A DNA stretch of 64,000 nucleotides from Tepidibacillus fermentans (GCF_004342885.1 NZ_SMAB01000003.1:62001-126000); one strand, 5' to 3'; shown: positions 1-10,715, counted from the first letter of the stretch. Program-made: numbers and translations. The notes: generated by a model not told the origin, from the letters alone.

Positions 1-1096
<1,096 letters not shown>

Positions 1097-1119
1097 TTAC
1101 CTCCTATTTCATTTTTCTT

Positions 1120-1695
1120 TTATGCATTTACTTTAACCATTGAGGGTCGAAGAACTTTATCTTTGAATTTATATCCTTTTTGTAATTCTTCAACTACAAC
1201 CCCTGATTCATATTCATCTGTTTGGACTTGCATAACTGCTTGATGAAGTTCAGGATTGAATGGTTGACCAACTGCTTCAATCGGTTGAAGTCCTTCTTGG
1301 TTTAGAACTTGTTCAATTTGTCGATAAACCATTTCTATTCCTTGAACAAGAGATTCAAAGTTTTGGGTTTCTTTACTCGAACTAACCGCCCTTTGAAGAT
1401 TATCATAGGCAGGTAATAATGCTTCTACTAAGCGGGCGGCGGCGTATTTAGCCGTTTCTTCTTTTTCAAGTCTCGTTCTTTTTCGAAAATTATCAAAATC
1501 TGCATGTACACGTAAAAGTTTATTTTGCAACTCATCAATCGTTTGTTTTAAGGTATTAACCTCATCATCTGTTTGTTCAATGATTTCTTTTTGAGTTTCT
1601 TCCTTATCAGCATCGACTGATTCATTCTTCTTCGTTTCTTCTTTTTCCATTTCCTCTGACATCACTGTAGATTGGTCCTTCGTTTTTTCTGTCAT
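1120..1695 (-). CDS. grpE: Nucleotide exchange factor GrpE
   Basis: The 191-residue protein has the GrpE plan: an acidic, poorly conserved N-terminal tail (about residues 1-45), a long helical coiled-coil dimerisation segment (about 45-130, including DFDNFRKRT) and a C-terminal beta domain with the family region NPELHQAVM. It releases ADP from DnaK and can act as a thermosensor through its helix. It lies directly between the group III chaperonin (11-base gap) and dnaK (29-base gap), so it is cotranscribed with both. Length is normal for the family. Confidence 0.97.
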   Translation of the reverse strand: MTEKTKDQSTVMSEEMEKEETKKNESVDADKEETQKEIIEQTDDEVNTLKQTIDELQNKLLRVHADFDNFRKRTRLEKEETAKYAAARLVEALLPAYDNLQRAVSSSKETQNFESLVQGIEMVYRQIEQVLNQEGLQPIEAVGQPFNPELHQAVMQVQTDEYESGVVVEELQKGYKFKDKVLRPSMVKVNA

Positions 1696-1706
1696 TGAGT
1701 CACCTC

Positions 1707-3245
1707 CTAATCATGGTCAACAGATCTCATTTTTATAATGGTTTGAATGCGAAGAATCGCCTCTGCAATCTCTCCAGCAGCCCTCAAGGCATGAATTTTA
1801 ACGAGAGATGGATCAATGACTCCAACCTCTTCCATATCGATCACTTTACCCGTATCAGCATGAATTCCTAAGGAGTCTTTCTTTTGTTTATTTTGAGCAA
1901 CTTTCACCTCTTCCAGCTTTTCCAATGGATTAAATCCTGCGTTCCAGATGATCTGAGCCATTGGCTTTCGCAAAGCGGTTGCAACCACTTGCAGACCATG
2001 GCCTTCCATTCCCTGAACTTGTTCTATTAACTTTTCAATTTCTCTAGCTGCCCAAAATTCGATTGCACCACCACCTGGAACATATCCCCCACGAATAGCT
2101 GCTTGTACGGATGAGGCTGCATCTTTCGCAATTCGCTCTCTTTCTTCAACAATTTCGCCTGTAGATGCTCCAACAAGAATCGTGGCCATTGGCTTTCCTT
2201 TACCACCTATGATTCTTATTTTCTGTAACATTTGATCCTCTAGTACTTCTTCAGCATGGCCAACATATGCTTTTAGTTCCTCCACTTCCTTATGAAGACC
2301 TGTGCGTTTGATTGTTTTCGCACCTGTATGTTCAACGAGACGCTTTAAATCTTGCCTTGACAACCTTTGTATCACCATAATTCCATGATCAATACAATAT
2401 TCCTCTGCTAAAGGATCAACGCCTCGATCAACGGCAATCACGTTGACCCCTAATAAAGGAATTTTTACTAAATTCTTTTGGAATTCAGCTTTATATTCTA
2501 AATATTTGCGAAAACCAACTTCTGTACCTAATGCTTCGTCATCAATATCTTCAGGTTCAAATGCATCTTCAATCACCAAAATGTTTGCATTGATCAATTT
2601 CTTAGGCATCTGGATATTCATCCGTTTTTTGCTGAGGATCAAACCAGAGATTAATTCATTCTCCGTTCCTTCATAAGCCATAATCGATTCAGCGAATTTA
2701 TATTCAGGATTAAGCAGTTTTTCTTTTGTCATTAACCTAGCGGCATCTATGATTAACTCAGCAATATCTTCATGTTCCCGTCCAGCAATATAAGCCACTT
2801 GACGTAATGATGATTCGGATAAATCAGCAATCATCCGCACTTTCGATCGGATAAGATCGATTGCATAGTCGATTCCCTTTTTCATTCCAGCGATAACTTT
2901 TGCAACTGGCACACCGCGATTTACTTGGTTTACTGCTTCAGTTAATAATTCACTAGCTAGAACCGTAGCCGTCGTTGTGCCATCACCAATTTCATTTTGC
3001 TGTGACCTGGCTACTTGTATCAGCATCTTCGCTGCAGGATGACTCGCTTCCATCTTCTCTAAGATCGTTACCCCATCATTTGTAACGATTACTTGACCAT
3101 TTTCATCCACCAGCATCGTATCCAAACCTTTTGGGCCTAGTGTTCCTTCAACCGCAGACGCCACAGCTTTAATCGCGTTTACATTGGTATGTAAAACAGT
3201 CAAGCGGTCATCATAATCATGGCCGGTTTGGTTTTGCTTGCTCAT
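1707..3245 (-). CDS. Archaeal-like group III chaperonin (thermosome/TCP-1 family)
   Basis: The 512-residue protein belongs to the thermosome/CCT (TCP-1) side of the Cpn60 superfamily, not to GroEL. Diagnostic ATPase segments are LGPKGLD (residues 36-42), NDGVTIL (56-62), GDGTTT (87-92), a GGGAIE segment near 390 and the C-terminal VIDPSLVKIHALRAAGEIAEAILRI block typical of thermosomes. The family builds double-ring, ATP-driven folding chambers with a built-in lid, so no GroES partner is needed. From established knowledge, bacterial group III chaperonins occur in some Firmicutes, including within the dnaK operon of Carboxydothermus hydrogenoformans. Here the gene sits between hrcA and grpE behind the CIRCE operator, so heat-shock control by HrcA is inferred. 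It is slightly shorter than archaeal thermosome subunits (about 545 residues) and lacks a Gly/Met-rich tail. Confidence 0.93.
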   Translation of the reverse strand: MSKQNQTGHDYDDRLTVLHTNVNAIKAVASAVEGTLGPKGLDTMLVDENGQVIVTNDGVTILEKMEASHPAAKMLIQVARSQQNEIGDGTTTATVLASELLTEAVNQVNRGVPVAKVIAGMKKGIDYAIDLIRSKVRMIADLSESSLRQVAYIAGREHEDIAELIIDAARLMTKEKLLNPEYKFAESIMAYEGTENELISGLILSKKRMNIQMPKKLINANILVIEDAFEPEDIDDEALGTEVGFRKYLEYKAEFQKNLVKIPLLGVNVIAVDRGVDPLAEEYCIDHGIMVIQRLSRQDLKRLVEHTGAKTIKRTGLHKEVEELKAYVGHAEEVLEDQMLQKIRIIGGKGKPMATILVGASTGEIVEERERIAKDAASSVQAAIRGGYVPGGGAIEFWAAREIEKLIEQVQGMEGHGLQVVATALRKPMAQIIWNAGFNPLEKLEEVKVAQNKQKKDSLGIHADTGKVIDMEEVGVIDPSLVKIHALRAAGEIAEAILRIQTIIKMRSVDHD

Positions 3246-3324
3246 TCATGTCATCCTTTCAATTGAAAATGGGGAAAATTCCCCATTTCCATAAATCCCC
3301 TATTATTTTTGGGATATTTTCCTT

Positions 3325-4368
3325 CTATTTATACAATCTAGTAATGAAATTTGAAAAATCTTGGGTTAAAAATTCAAGAATCCGAATCACACGGCTGTAA
3401 TCCATTCTCGTCGGCCCAAAAATACCGATTTTCCCTAATAAGACTCCATCCACTTCATATGTTGCAGTAATAATGCTACTATTAGTAGCTGCTTCTACGG
3501 TATTTTCTGAGCCAATTCTCACTTCAATTCCTTTTTGACTGGATTTCATCAATTCTCGAACATCTTCTGTTTTTTCAAACATCATCAAAAGATCTTTGAT
3601 TGTATTGATATCATTAAATTCTGGTTGATTTAAGATATTTGTTGTCCCACCGACATAGATTTTATGGTCAGCTTGGTTATCAAGATCTTGAAGAATTGCC
3701 TGATCAATCAATTGCATCATTTGTTCATATTCACTAATGTTTTTTTGCAATTCTTGCTGAAGTTCAACAAAGATTTTTGATTTTAATTGATATAACGGAA
3801 TACCCGTCAACTTAATGTTCAGGAAGCGAACCATCTTCTCAATCGAATCGATTGAAATTTCGTTCGGAATGGTTAACGTTTTATGTTGAACCTTTCCAGT
3901 ATTAGTAACCAAAATAACAACTAATCTTTGATCAGATAAAGGAACAATTTGGACATGTTTTAACTTGGTATGATAAATCTCTGGACCAAGGATAATACTT
4001 GTATAATTGGTGATTTGCGATAGAATTATAGCAGTTTGTTCTAAAATCTGCTCGAATTCGTTAAATTGCTTCGTAAAGATATGGCTTATATTCGTTAGTA
4101 TCTCTTTAGAGATTTTGATATTCTTTGGATTGATTAAATGATCCACATAATACCGATATCCTTTATTGGATGGAATTCGACCTGCTGAAGTATGGGGTTG
4201 CTCTAAGTAACCCATTTCTTCGAGGTCAGCCATTTCATTACGGATGGTTGCCGGACTATAACCGATATCATGCCGTTTCGAAATCGCTCTCGATCCAACA
4301 GGTTCAGCAGATTCTATATAGCTATTCACCACTGCAGCCAAAATCAGTTTCTGTCTATCCGTAAGCAC
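3325..4368 (-). CDS. hrcA: Heat-inducible transcription repressor HrcA
   Basis: HrcA represses the dnaK and groE type heat-shock operons by binding CIRCE. The protein begins MLTDRQKLIL as in B. subtilis and has the N-terminal winged-helix DNA-binding region with VGSRAISKR and SPATIRNEMADLEEMGYL, followed by the GAF-like domain and C-terminal dimerisation region. I place the start at the GTG 4366-4368: GGAGGTG at 4375-4381 sits six bases upstream, giving 347 residues. A longer frame would start inside the CIRCE operator at 4398 and is unlikely. It is the first gene of the operon, so HrcA represses its own synthesis together with the group III chaperonin, GrpE and DnaK. Confidence 0.96.
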   Translation of the reverse strand: MLTDRQKLILAAVVNSYIESAEPVGSRAISKRHDIGYSPATIRNEMADLEEMGYLEQPHTSAGRIPSNKGYRYYVDHLINPKNIKISKEILTNISHIFTKQFNEFEQILEQTAIILSQITNYTSIILGPEIYHTKLKHVQIVPLSDQRLVVILVTNTGKVQHKTLTIPNEISIDSIEKMVRFLNIKLTGIPLYQLKSKIFVELQQELQKNISEYEQMMQLIDQAILQDLDNQADHKIYVGGTTNILNQPEFNDINTIKDLLMMFEKTEDVRELMKSSQKGIEVRIGSENTVEAATNSSIITATYEVDGVLLGKIGIFGPTRMDYSRVIRILEFLTQDFSNFITRLYK

Positions 4369-4391
4369 ACCATCCACCTCCATCAATATTA

Positions 4392-4418
4392 TTAGCACTC
4401 ACATCTAACGAGTGCTAA
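4392..4418 (-). promoter_or_regulatory. CIRCE operator of the hrcA-dnaK operon
   Basis: Perfect inverted repeat TTAGCACTC-N9-GAGTGCTAA, the HrcA-binding CIRCE element. It lies between the predicted promoter and the hrcA start, so it would be in the 5' untranslated region or over the transcription start. It is the only CIRCE I see in the window. Confidence 0.97.
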
Positions 4419-4431
4419 AAAATCTATTTAA

Positions 4432-4461
4432 AAAATACCAAAATTAAACCCGTTTTGTCAA
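4432..4461 (-). promoter_or_regulatory. Vegetative (sigma-A type) promoter of the hrcA operon
   Basis: On the minus strand TTGACA (4456-4461) and TATTTT (4432-4437) are separated by 18 bases. They lie just upstream of CIRCE and immediately after the hemW stop codon, as expected for a housekeeping promoter controlled by HrcA. Confidence 0.75.
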
Positions 4462-4465
4462 TGCT

Positions 4466-5605
4466 TCATGAAATAAATTCAGCAAAGACTTCATTCCCGT
4501 AAATGAGTCCTTTTTTAGTTAGACGAATCCCAATTTCATCTTTTATTAATAACCCCTTGTCGACGAGTTCAGAAATTTGTGAACCGAATTTTGTTTCGAT
4601 CGATTCACCAAAGATTCGTTCATAGTCCGCGATTTTTACACCCTCTAACAACCTTAATCCCAGCATCAGCATATCCTCTTTTTTCTCTTCTATAGAGACT
4701 TCATGCTCTTCAATTCGAGGGAGTTGTTGTTCTTTTTCTATTTTTTCAATATAAGGAACAACCCCTTTAAGATTCATATGCCTTTTTCCATTTAAATATC
4801 CGTGAGCACCCGCACCAAACCCATAATAGTCTTCATTTTTCCAATAGGTGATATTATGCTTACTTTTAAACCCTTTTTTGGCAAAATTGCTAATCTCGTA
4901 TTGTCGATACCCATGTATTTCCATCTGTTCAATCGTCATTAAATACATATTTAATTCATCGTCTTCAGGTGGTAACGGCAATTGATTTCTTTCAAATAAT
5001 CGATGAAATAAGGTATTTTCTTCTACTTTTAAACTATAAACAGAGAAATGAGGTAAATCTAATTCAAAAGCTTTGTCTAAACTCTCTTTTACCATACTGA
5101 GCGTTTGATTGGGGAGTCCAATCATTAAGTCGATATTGATATTCGTAAATCCAACTTTATGTGCGTTATCCACACTTTGGTATACATCTCGCACATTATG
5201 AATTCGTCCAATATAGGAGAGGAGGCCGTCTTGAAAAGCTTGAACACCCATACTTAGTCGATTCACGCCATAATCTTTCATGATCTGTAACTTTTCAATT
5301 TCTACTGTTCCTGGGTTGGCTTCCATGGTAAACTCAATCTCTTGATCCCAACTTTGGAAATGATTTTTCACGCTTTTGAGAAAGTATTCCATTTCTTGCA
5401 GAGAAAGTACCGTTGGAGTTCCTCCGCCAACGAAAATGGTTTTAACCTTCTTTATCGGGATGATTTCCAATGTTTTCTTCATTTCTAGATCCAGTGCTTT
5501 TAGATAATCCATAACAGGTTGACCTTGTGCAATATAGGAGTTAAAGTCACAATAGTGACATTTGTTGGTACAAAAAGGAATATGAATATAAACCGCATGT
5601 GCCAT
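4466..5605 (-). CDS. hemW: Radical SAM heme chaperone HemW
   Basis: The 379-residue protein has the HemW/HemN-type radical SAM cluster motif CTNKCHYCDF near residues 12-21, the GGGTPTVL segment, and the C-terminal HemN domain with GFGAGAHGY. HemW binds heme and inserts it into respiratory enzymes; family members were once annotated as oxygen-independent coproporphyrinogen III oxidases. Three cysteines in CxxxCxxC ligate the 4Fe-4S cluster; this motif is followed by DFNSY as in HemW. Its place between lepA and hrcA is the conserved Bacillus order. The true coproporphyrinogen dehydrogenase HemN is less likely from the length and context. Confidence 0.9.
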   Translation of the reverse strand: MAHAVYIHIPFCTNKCHYCDFNSYIAQGQPVMDYLKALDLEMKKTLEIIPIKKVKTIFVGGGTPTVLSLQEMEYFLKSVKNHFQSWDQEIEFTMEANPGTVEIEKLQIMKDYGVNRLSMGVQAFQDGLLSYIGRIHNVRDVYQSVDNAHKVGFTNINIDLMIGLPNQTLSMVKESLDKAFELDLPHFSVYSLKVEENTLFHRLFERNQLPLPPEDDELNMYLMTIEQMEIHGYRQYEISNFAKKGFKSKHNITYWKNEDYYGFGAGAHGYLNGKRHMNLKGVVPYIEKIEKEQQLPRIEEHEVSIEEKKEDMLMLGLRLLEGVKIADYERIFGESIETKFGSQISELVDKGLLIKDEIGIRLTKKGLIYGNEVFAEFIS

Positions 5606-5625
5606 TTAAAACATCACCTCTAGAG

Positions 5626-5757
5626 TAAAAAAACTTCCATCGAAGTCGTTTCGAAGATGTAGTCGAGTCCTTTTCTTTAGCGGAAGTTTTTTATGCCGAT
5701 CGTTCAAGTTTAACTTCGATTTATTACTTTAATGAAGTTAAACTTTCCGATGTGGTA
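5626..5757. repeat. Structured repeat, copy 1 (inverted relative to 9371-9500)
   Basis: About 130 bases in the lepA-hemW gap match the reverse complement of 9371-9500 at roughly nine positions in ten by eye, with a small indel. Internal structure: an 11-base pair of AAAAAACTTCC and GGAAGTTTTTT arms, and a 12-base stem AAGTTTAACTTC/GAAGTTAAACTT closing a 16-base loop. No open reading frame is shared. It could be an intergenic mobile repeat (MITE-like) or a structured RNA element. Confidence 0.8.
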
Positions 5758-5784
5758 AGAAAACCTACACCTATGTGTAGGTTT
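5755..5784 (-). terminator. Probable terminator after lepA
   Basis: Minus-strand stem AAACCTACAC/GTGTAGGTTT with a 4-base loop, then TTTTCTT, directly downstream of the lepA stop. The U-tract is interrupted, so strength is uncertain. Confidence 0.6.
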
Positions 5785-5796
5785 GAATTGTTTTAT

Positions 5797-7611
5797 TTAT
5801 TGTTGATCCATTTTTAAAACAGCCATAAATGCCTCTTGTGGAACCTCTACTGTACCCAAGGCTTTCATTCGCTTTTTCCCTTCTTTTTGTTTCTCTAATA
5901 ATTTTCTCTTTCTCGTAATATCCCCGCCATAACATTTAGCAAGAACATTTTTCCGCATTGCGCTAATCGTTTCTCTAGCAATGACTTTGTTACCAATTGC
6001 TGCCTGAATGGGTACTTCAAACATTTGCCGTGGAATCAGTTGTTTTAATTTTTCTGCAATTTGTCTTCCTTTTTGATAAGCTTTGTCTTTATGAACAATA
6101 AAGGAAAGGGCATCTACTTTTTCACCATTTAATAGAATATCGACACGAACTAATTTCGAAGGTTTATATCCTGTCAATTCATAATCAAAAGAAGCATAAC
6201 CTTTTGTACTTGATTTTAACTGATCAAAGAAATCATATACAATCTCGGATAATGGCATATTGTACGTTAAGGTAACCCGATTGGTATCTAGATATTGCAT
6301 ATCAAGAAACTCTCCGCGTTTTGACTGGCAAAGTTCCATGACTGCCCCAACATAATCATTGGGTACCATAATCGAAGCCTTTACATAAGGTTCCTCGATA
6401 AAATCAATATTTCCTGGTTCTGGCATATTCGATGGATTATCAATGATCAATTTTTCCCCATTCGTCTTTGTTACATGATAAACCACACTAGGTGCTGTTG
6501 TAATGATATTAATTCCAAATTCCCGTTCAATTCGTTCTTGAATAATCTCCATATGAAGAAGTCCTAAAAAGCCACAACGAAAACCAAAACCAAGGGCTGT
6601 CGAAGTCTCTGGTTCATATTTTAGCGCTGCATCATTTAACTCTAATTTTTCCAAAGCTTCCCTTAAGTCATCATAGTCTTTCGTTTCTACTGGATATAAT
6701 CCACAATAAACCATTGGGTTTACTTTTCGGTAACCTGGTAATGGCTCTTTCGCTGGACGTTTTGCATCGGTGATCGTATCCCCAACTCGGGTATCTTTTA
6801 CATTCTTAATGGAGGCCACGACAAAACCAACATCGCCAACCGATAACTGATCCACTTGCGTCATTTTTGGTTTGAATACCCCTACTTCTGTTACTTCAAA
6901 CGTTTTATCCGTGGACATCATTTTAATCTTCATTCCTGGTTTAATCGACCCATTCACTACACGAATATAGGTAATAACCCCTTTATATGGATCATAGTGC
7001 GAATCAAAAATTAATGCCTGTAAAGGGTCGTCACTATTCCCAGAGGGAGCTGGCACTTTTTTAACAATTTGTTCTAAGATTTCCTCAATACCTATTCCTA
7101 CTTTCGCAGAAGCCAATACAGCTTCTGAAACATCCAATCCGATCACATCTTCAATTTCCTGTTTCACTCGTTCTGGTTCTGCACTAGGTAGATCAATTTT
7201 GTTAACTACCGGTATAATCTCCAAATCATTTTCAAGCGCCAAATATACATTGGCCAGCGTTTGCGCTTCGATTCCTTGAGCTGCATCTACTACTAAAACA
7301 GCCCCTTCACAAGCTGCTAAAGATCGGGAAACTTCATAGGTAAAGTCCACATGTCCAGGTGTATCTATTAAATTAAGAATATATTCATTCCCATCTTTTG
7401 CTTTATAATTTAAACGAACGGCTTGTAGTTTAATGGTAATACCTCGTTCACGTTCTAAATCCATTTGGTCAAGAACTTGATCTTCCATTTCCCGTTGGGT
7501 TAAAGCACCCGTAAATTCAAGGATACGATCGGCCAAGGTTGATTTACCATGGTCGATATGGGCAATGATAGAAAAATTACGAATTCTTCTTTGTCGTTCT
7601 TGGTCGTTCAT
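5797..7611 (-). CDS. lepA: Elongation factor 4 (LepA), back-translocating GTPase
   Basis: LepA is a ribosome-binding GTPase homologous to EF-G. The protein starts [25 protein letters not shown], with the P-loop AHIDHGKS, the G3 motif DTPGHVDF and the G4 motif NKIDLP, then the EF4-specific C-terminal domain ending near [18 protein letters not shown] choose the ATG at 7609-7611, giving 604 residues as in the family; an in-frame extension to 7698 has no family match and encodes a hydrophobic leader-like stretch. It follows yqxA in the conserved gpr-spoIIP-yqxA-lepA-hemW order, with a terminator hairpin between yqxA and lepA. Confidence 0.96.
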   Translation of the reverse strand: MNDQERQRRIRNFSIIAHIDHGKSTLADRILEFTGALTQREMEDQVLDQMDLERERGITIKLQAVRLNYKAKDGNEYILNLIDTPGHVDFTYEVSRSLAACEGAVLVVDAAQGIEAQTLANVYLALENDLEIIPVVNKIDLPSAEPERVKQEIEDVIGLDVSEAVLASAKVGIGIEEILEQIVKKVPAPSGNSDDPLQALIFDSHYDPYKGVITYIRVVNGSIKPGMKIKMMSTDKTFEVTEVGVFKPKMTQVDQLSVGDVGFVVASIKNVKDTRVGDTITDAKRPAKEPLPGYRKVNPMVYCGLYPVETKDYDDLREALEKLELNDAALKYEPETSTALGFGFRCGFLGLLHMEIIQERIEREFGINIITTAPSVVYHVTKTNGEKLIIDNPSNMPEPGNIDFIEEPYVKASIMVPNDYVGAVMELCQSKRGEFLDMQYLDTNRVTLTYNMPLSEIVYDFFDQLKSSTKGYASFDYELTGYKPSKLVRVDILLNGEKVDALSFIVHKDKAYQKGRQIAEKLKQLIPRQMFEVPIQAAIGNKVIARETISAMRKNVLAKCYGGDITRKRKLLEKQKEGKKRMKALGTVEVPQEAFMAVLKMDQQ

Positions 7612-7737
7612 ATAATCCCATTCCCTTCTAAAAACCCTTCCGAAAAGAAACACAAATACACTTCTATTAATTATATAGATTATAAAGTATCGATGCAATA
7701 TGTGTAAGGGTGTAATTGAAATGTGTTGGAGACCAGT

Positions 7738-7764
7738 AAAAAAAATAGAGCCTAGTTCGGCTCT
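7738..7764 (-). terminator. Rho-independent terminator after yqxA
   Basis: Minus-strand stem AGAGCC/GGCTCT with a 6-base loop (7747-7764), followed by ATTTTTTTT. It separates the sporulation genes spoIIP-yqxA from lepA. Confidence 0.85.
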
Positions 7765-7767
7765 GAA

Positions 7768-8154
7768 TTAATCGATAAAACTCGCGAGGATTTCAAATCC
7801 TTTTTCTGCACCAAGTTGAAGTGTAGAACTGATCGCATTTCCGATCTCACCAATATAAGTAGAACTTTGCCCTTTTTCTTCTTGAACAGGTTGTTTTGGT
7901 GATGTTGGTTTTGAACTTTGTTCTTTTTTGGTAGCTGATTCCTTTTCTTTTCCTGGGATTGGCTTCTTATAGGTCTTTCCGAGTACCGTAACCTCTACTT
8001 GATCATTATTTTTAGATACCTGAAAACTTTGGATTCCCTGATTTGGCTTACCTGTAACTTTATAGATTCCTTTCTCAGCAACTGTAATTCCCATAAAAGT
8101 GCCAACTAGAAAAATAACAATCACAAAGAAAAAACGTAAAGAAAATCGTGCCAT
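7768..8154 (-). CDS. yqxA: YqxA-like membrane-anchored protein (DUF3679)
   Basis: A 128-residue protein with one N-terminal transmembrane segment (about residues 8-27), a short conserved block GIYKVTGKPNQGIQSFQV, a low-complexity Lys/Ser/Pro/Gln linker and a C-terminal amphipathic stretch. It matches YqxA by gene position (immediately after spoIIP) and by layout; its biochemical role is not known to me. I chose the ATG at 8152-8154 because AAGGGG lies eight bases upstream; a GTG three codons earlier would overlap that site. Probably cotranscribed with spoIIP and exposed outside the membrane. Confidence 0.8.
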   Translation of the reverse strand: MARFSLRFFFVIVIFLVGTFMGITVAEKGIYKVTGKPNQGIQSFQVSKNNDQVEVTVLGKTYKKPIPGKEKESATKKEQSSKPTSPKQPVQEEKGQSSTYIGEIGNAISSTLQLGAEKGFEILASFID

Positions 8155-8168
8155 CGTTCTCACCCCTT

Positions 8169-9296
8169 CTAATTTTTCTTAGCTGGTGGTGTTGCGTTTA
8201 CCTTTGCCGCATCAAAGTAAATTTCTGCCACTGCTTCTGCTAACGCTCTTGCCGTTCGATATTCTTCTTCAAGGGTATTATAGTTACTACCCACCTCGAT
8301 CAAGACACTATTTGGTGAAACGGATTGATTATATTCTCCATTTGTTCCAGATGTTTTCGTTTTTTCTGTAATTCCTTTTGATAAACCAGGGTAAAGTTTA
8401 TTGATGGTATCATGTAATTTTTGAGCAAATTCTTTGTTCTTTTGATAATTCTGGTTCCCTTTGCCAATCACAAACGTGACCGTTGCATAATCAACACCTT
8501 TAATCTTACGTGTAGATAATTTTTTCATCTCTTTCGGCTCATAAGATTTCCCAGATGGAAACCCATCACGATGGATATCAAAAATAAATTGGTAGTCACC
8601 ATTTCGTTTTAATGCTTCTTTGACTGTTTTCGATGATTCCATATAGGCTAATGCATATTTTTTTAAATCAGGATAATAATCGTCCGTCGATACTTCCGCA
8701 CCAATCCCTAATTTTTTTAATTCTTCCCCTAGTTTTACCCCTACCTTTGTAATGTTCACTTTGGAATCTGAATTTTTGTTTGTTTCTGGTAGGAAGGATT
8801 CACGATTATGTGTGTGATAAATAAATACGACATTTCGATTTGCTGATACCTCTTTGGCCTCTGTTTTCTGATCATCTTGAACTAATTCTTTTGGGGGTTT
8901 TGATTCCATTGGATGATCGATTACATCCGTCATATTGGCTGCTGTTAAGTTCGCAAAATCCATCAGAGAATAAGCAGGGATCTCTTCTTTTATCCAGTCA
9001 TTTGGATGTTTGGGTTTATACGAAAGAGAAAATAACTGAAAGAAAGGATTTTCTGGACTTTGTGAATTACCTTCTTCTAATGCTTGTACATCTATATGAA
9101 AAATTGGAATTTCCATCGTAAATAAATACAAAAATTGATTCGTTGATAATTTTAAAGAAAACTTGTCCCAAAAATCACCATCTGTTTGTTCATGTTCCTT
9201 TGATAGTTGTAAGAAAAAAACACTGATCAACATAAATAAAATTGCCGTACCAATAGAAAGGGATAAAAAGAACTTTTGAAGCGAAGATTGTTTCAT
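8169..9296 (-). CDS. spoIIP: Stage II sporulation protein P, peptidoglycan amidase/endopeptidase
   Basis: SpoIIP degrades septal peptidoglycan with SpoIID during engulfment, anchored in the mother-cell membrane with SpoIIM and SpoIID. The sequence has an N-terminal transmembrane segment (about residues 10-30), a variable linker, then the metal amidase domain with VFIYHTHNRESF, FDIHRDGFPSG and SVLIEVGSNYNT, which carry the zinc-binding His and Glu residues. I favour the ATG at 9294-9296 (375 residues): AGGGTG lies six bases upstream, while the ATG seven codons earlier has no ribosome site. It is followed after 14 bases by yqxA. Confidence 0.95.
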   Translation of the reverse strand: MKQSSLQKFFLSLSIGTAILFMLISVFFLQLSKEHEQTDGDFWDKFSLKLSTNQFLYLFTMEIPIFHIDVQALEEGNSQSPENPFFQLFSLSYKPKHPNDWIKEEIPAYSLMDFANLTAANMTDVIDHPMESKPPKELVQDDQKTEAKEVSANRNVVFIYHTHNRESFLPETNKNSDSKVNITKVGVKLGEELKKLGIGAEVSTDDYYPDLKKYALAYMESSKTVKEALKRNGDYQFIFDIHRDGFPSGKSYEPKEMKKLSTRKIKGVDYATVTFVIGKGNQNYQKNKEFAQKLHDTINKLYPGLSKGITEKTKTSGTNGEYNQSVSPNSVLIEVGSNYNTLEEEYRTARALAEAVAEIYFDAAKVNATPPAKKN

Positions 9297-9370
9297 TTTT
9301 TTCACCCTATTCTCCATTAAACGTTTTGTACATGTTTATGAGCGAGAAATAGGGTTTAGAACTAATTTTT

Positions 9371-9500
9371 TACCGCATCGGAAAGTTTAACTTCATTAAA
9401 GTAAAAAATCGAAGTTAAGCTTGAACAATCGGCATAAAAAACTACCTCTAAAGAAGAACTCGACTACGTCTTCGAAAAGACTTCAATAGAAGATTTTTTA
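9371..9500. repeat. Structured repeat, copy 2 (inverted relative to 5626-5757)
   Basis: Fills the gpr-spoIIP gap and overlaps the last codon of gpr. Its reverse complement aligns along its whole length with 5626-5757, including the 12-base stem arms, where one C/T change leaves a G-U pair. It may double as the gpr transcript end. Confidence 0.8.
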
Positions 9501-10553
9501 ATTCGTATAAGAAGCTATATTCTCTTCATTTACCGCTGAATGGAGAGCCATATTGAGTCCATTAGCCAAAATTTCAGCCATATCTTCGATAAATATATCT
9601 ACTTCCTTTGGGGTAACCATCAGATTATAACCTAAAGGCGCTAGTACTTCATAAATCAATTGACGTTTTTCTTGTTCCCCTAATGTACCTACCATACCCA
9701 AGAAATGCTGATGAATTTCAGGATTTTTTGAAGGTCTTTTTCCAAAAGGATTGCGAATGTCCATTTGTTTTCCTAAATGTTGCAATAAATAATCCATTGT
9801 ATCACTTGTGATCGATACCGCATCAACCACCGTTGGAATCCCAATCGCAATGACTGGAACACCGAGTGTCTCTCGATTTAATGCTTTTCGTTTATTGCCA
9901 ATACCTGACCCAGGGTTAATTCCTGTATCTGCGATTTGAATAGTTGAATTGACACGATTTAAAGAACGAGCGGCTAAAGCGTCAATGGCTATGACTAAAT
10001 CAGGTTTACTCTCTTCCACAATTCCCTTTACGATATCGCTTGTTTCAATTCCGGTAATTCCTAGTACACCAGGAGCAACAGCACTAACAGGACGGAATCC
10101 TTCATTAACATCATTAGGCATCAGCTCAAAAAGATGGCGAGTCACTAAGATTTTCTCTACCACCAACGGTCCTAACGCATCAGGAGTTACGTTCCAATTC
10201 CCTAATCCGATCACTAAAACTTTGGCATCTTCCAGAATTCCGATTTCTTTCAAATAACGTTGAAAATCATTGGCAAAAACCTTTGTCATCTGTCCCTGAA
10301 AAGTAGAATCATGTCTTTTTAGAGCATCTGCTTCAAAGGTGATATAATTCCCCTTTCGCTTGTTGATTCGTTTTGCTCCTTCCTCACTCTGAATGGAAAG
10401 CCTTGAAATATGGATCCCTTCTATCTCTTCTTCATTTATATACACCCCGGGAATCTGTTCACCATATTGCTCTACTGCCATCTGATGACTTTCTAATGCT
10501 AAATCTGTTCGTACTTGATATTGACTGAGATCAATCTGATTCTCTCTATTCAT
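9498..10553 (-). CDS. gpr: Germination protease GPR
   Basis: GPR degrades small acid-soluble spore proteins when spores germinate. It is made as a zymogen in the forespore and self-processes. The 351-residue protein shows the conserved [11 protein letters not shown] segment near the N-terminus, [44 protein letters not shown] and [11 protein letters not shown], all characteristic of GPR. The start is one of two adjacent ATGs; the second has better spacing (six bases) from AGGGGG. It lies divergent from rpsT, exactly as in B. subtilis. Forespore (sigma-G) control is expected from the family, but I did not find a convincing promoter. Confidence 0.95.
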   Translation of the reverse strand: MNRENQIDLSQYQVRTDLALESHQMAVEQYGEQIPGVYINEEEIEGIHISRLSIQSEEGAKRINKRKGNYITFEADALKRHDSTFQGQMTKVFANDFQRYLKEIGILEDAKVLVIGLGNWNVTPDALGPLVVEKILVTRHLFELMPNDVNEGFRPVSAVAPGVLGITGIETSDIVKGIVEESKPDLVIAIDALAARSLNRVNSTIQIADTGINPGSGIGNKRKALNRETLGVPVIAIGIPTVVDAVSITSDTMDYLLQHLGKQMDIRNPFGKRPSKNPEIHQHFLGMVGTLGEQEKRQLIYEVLAPLGYNLMVTPKEVDIFIEDMAEILANGLNMALHSAVNEENIASYTN

Positions 10554-10715
10554 CATGAACCCCCCTAAAATTTACTAATTTTATTTTTCTACTAAAAATA
10601 AAGTTTCATTCTTTGTTTTCACAGAATCCTTGCTTTTTAAAACTGGCCATGTTAGAATATTTGGTGTTCTATTTGGAATTTGTACTTAACAGGTTGCACC
10701 AAGGAGGTGAATCGA

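Noticed and set aside
4369-4398. Longer hrcA start within the CIRCE operator
   Set aside because: It would place translation inside the operator and upstream of the clear GGAGGTG site; family proteins begin MLTDRQ.
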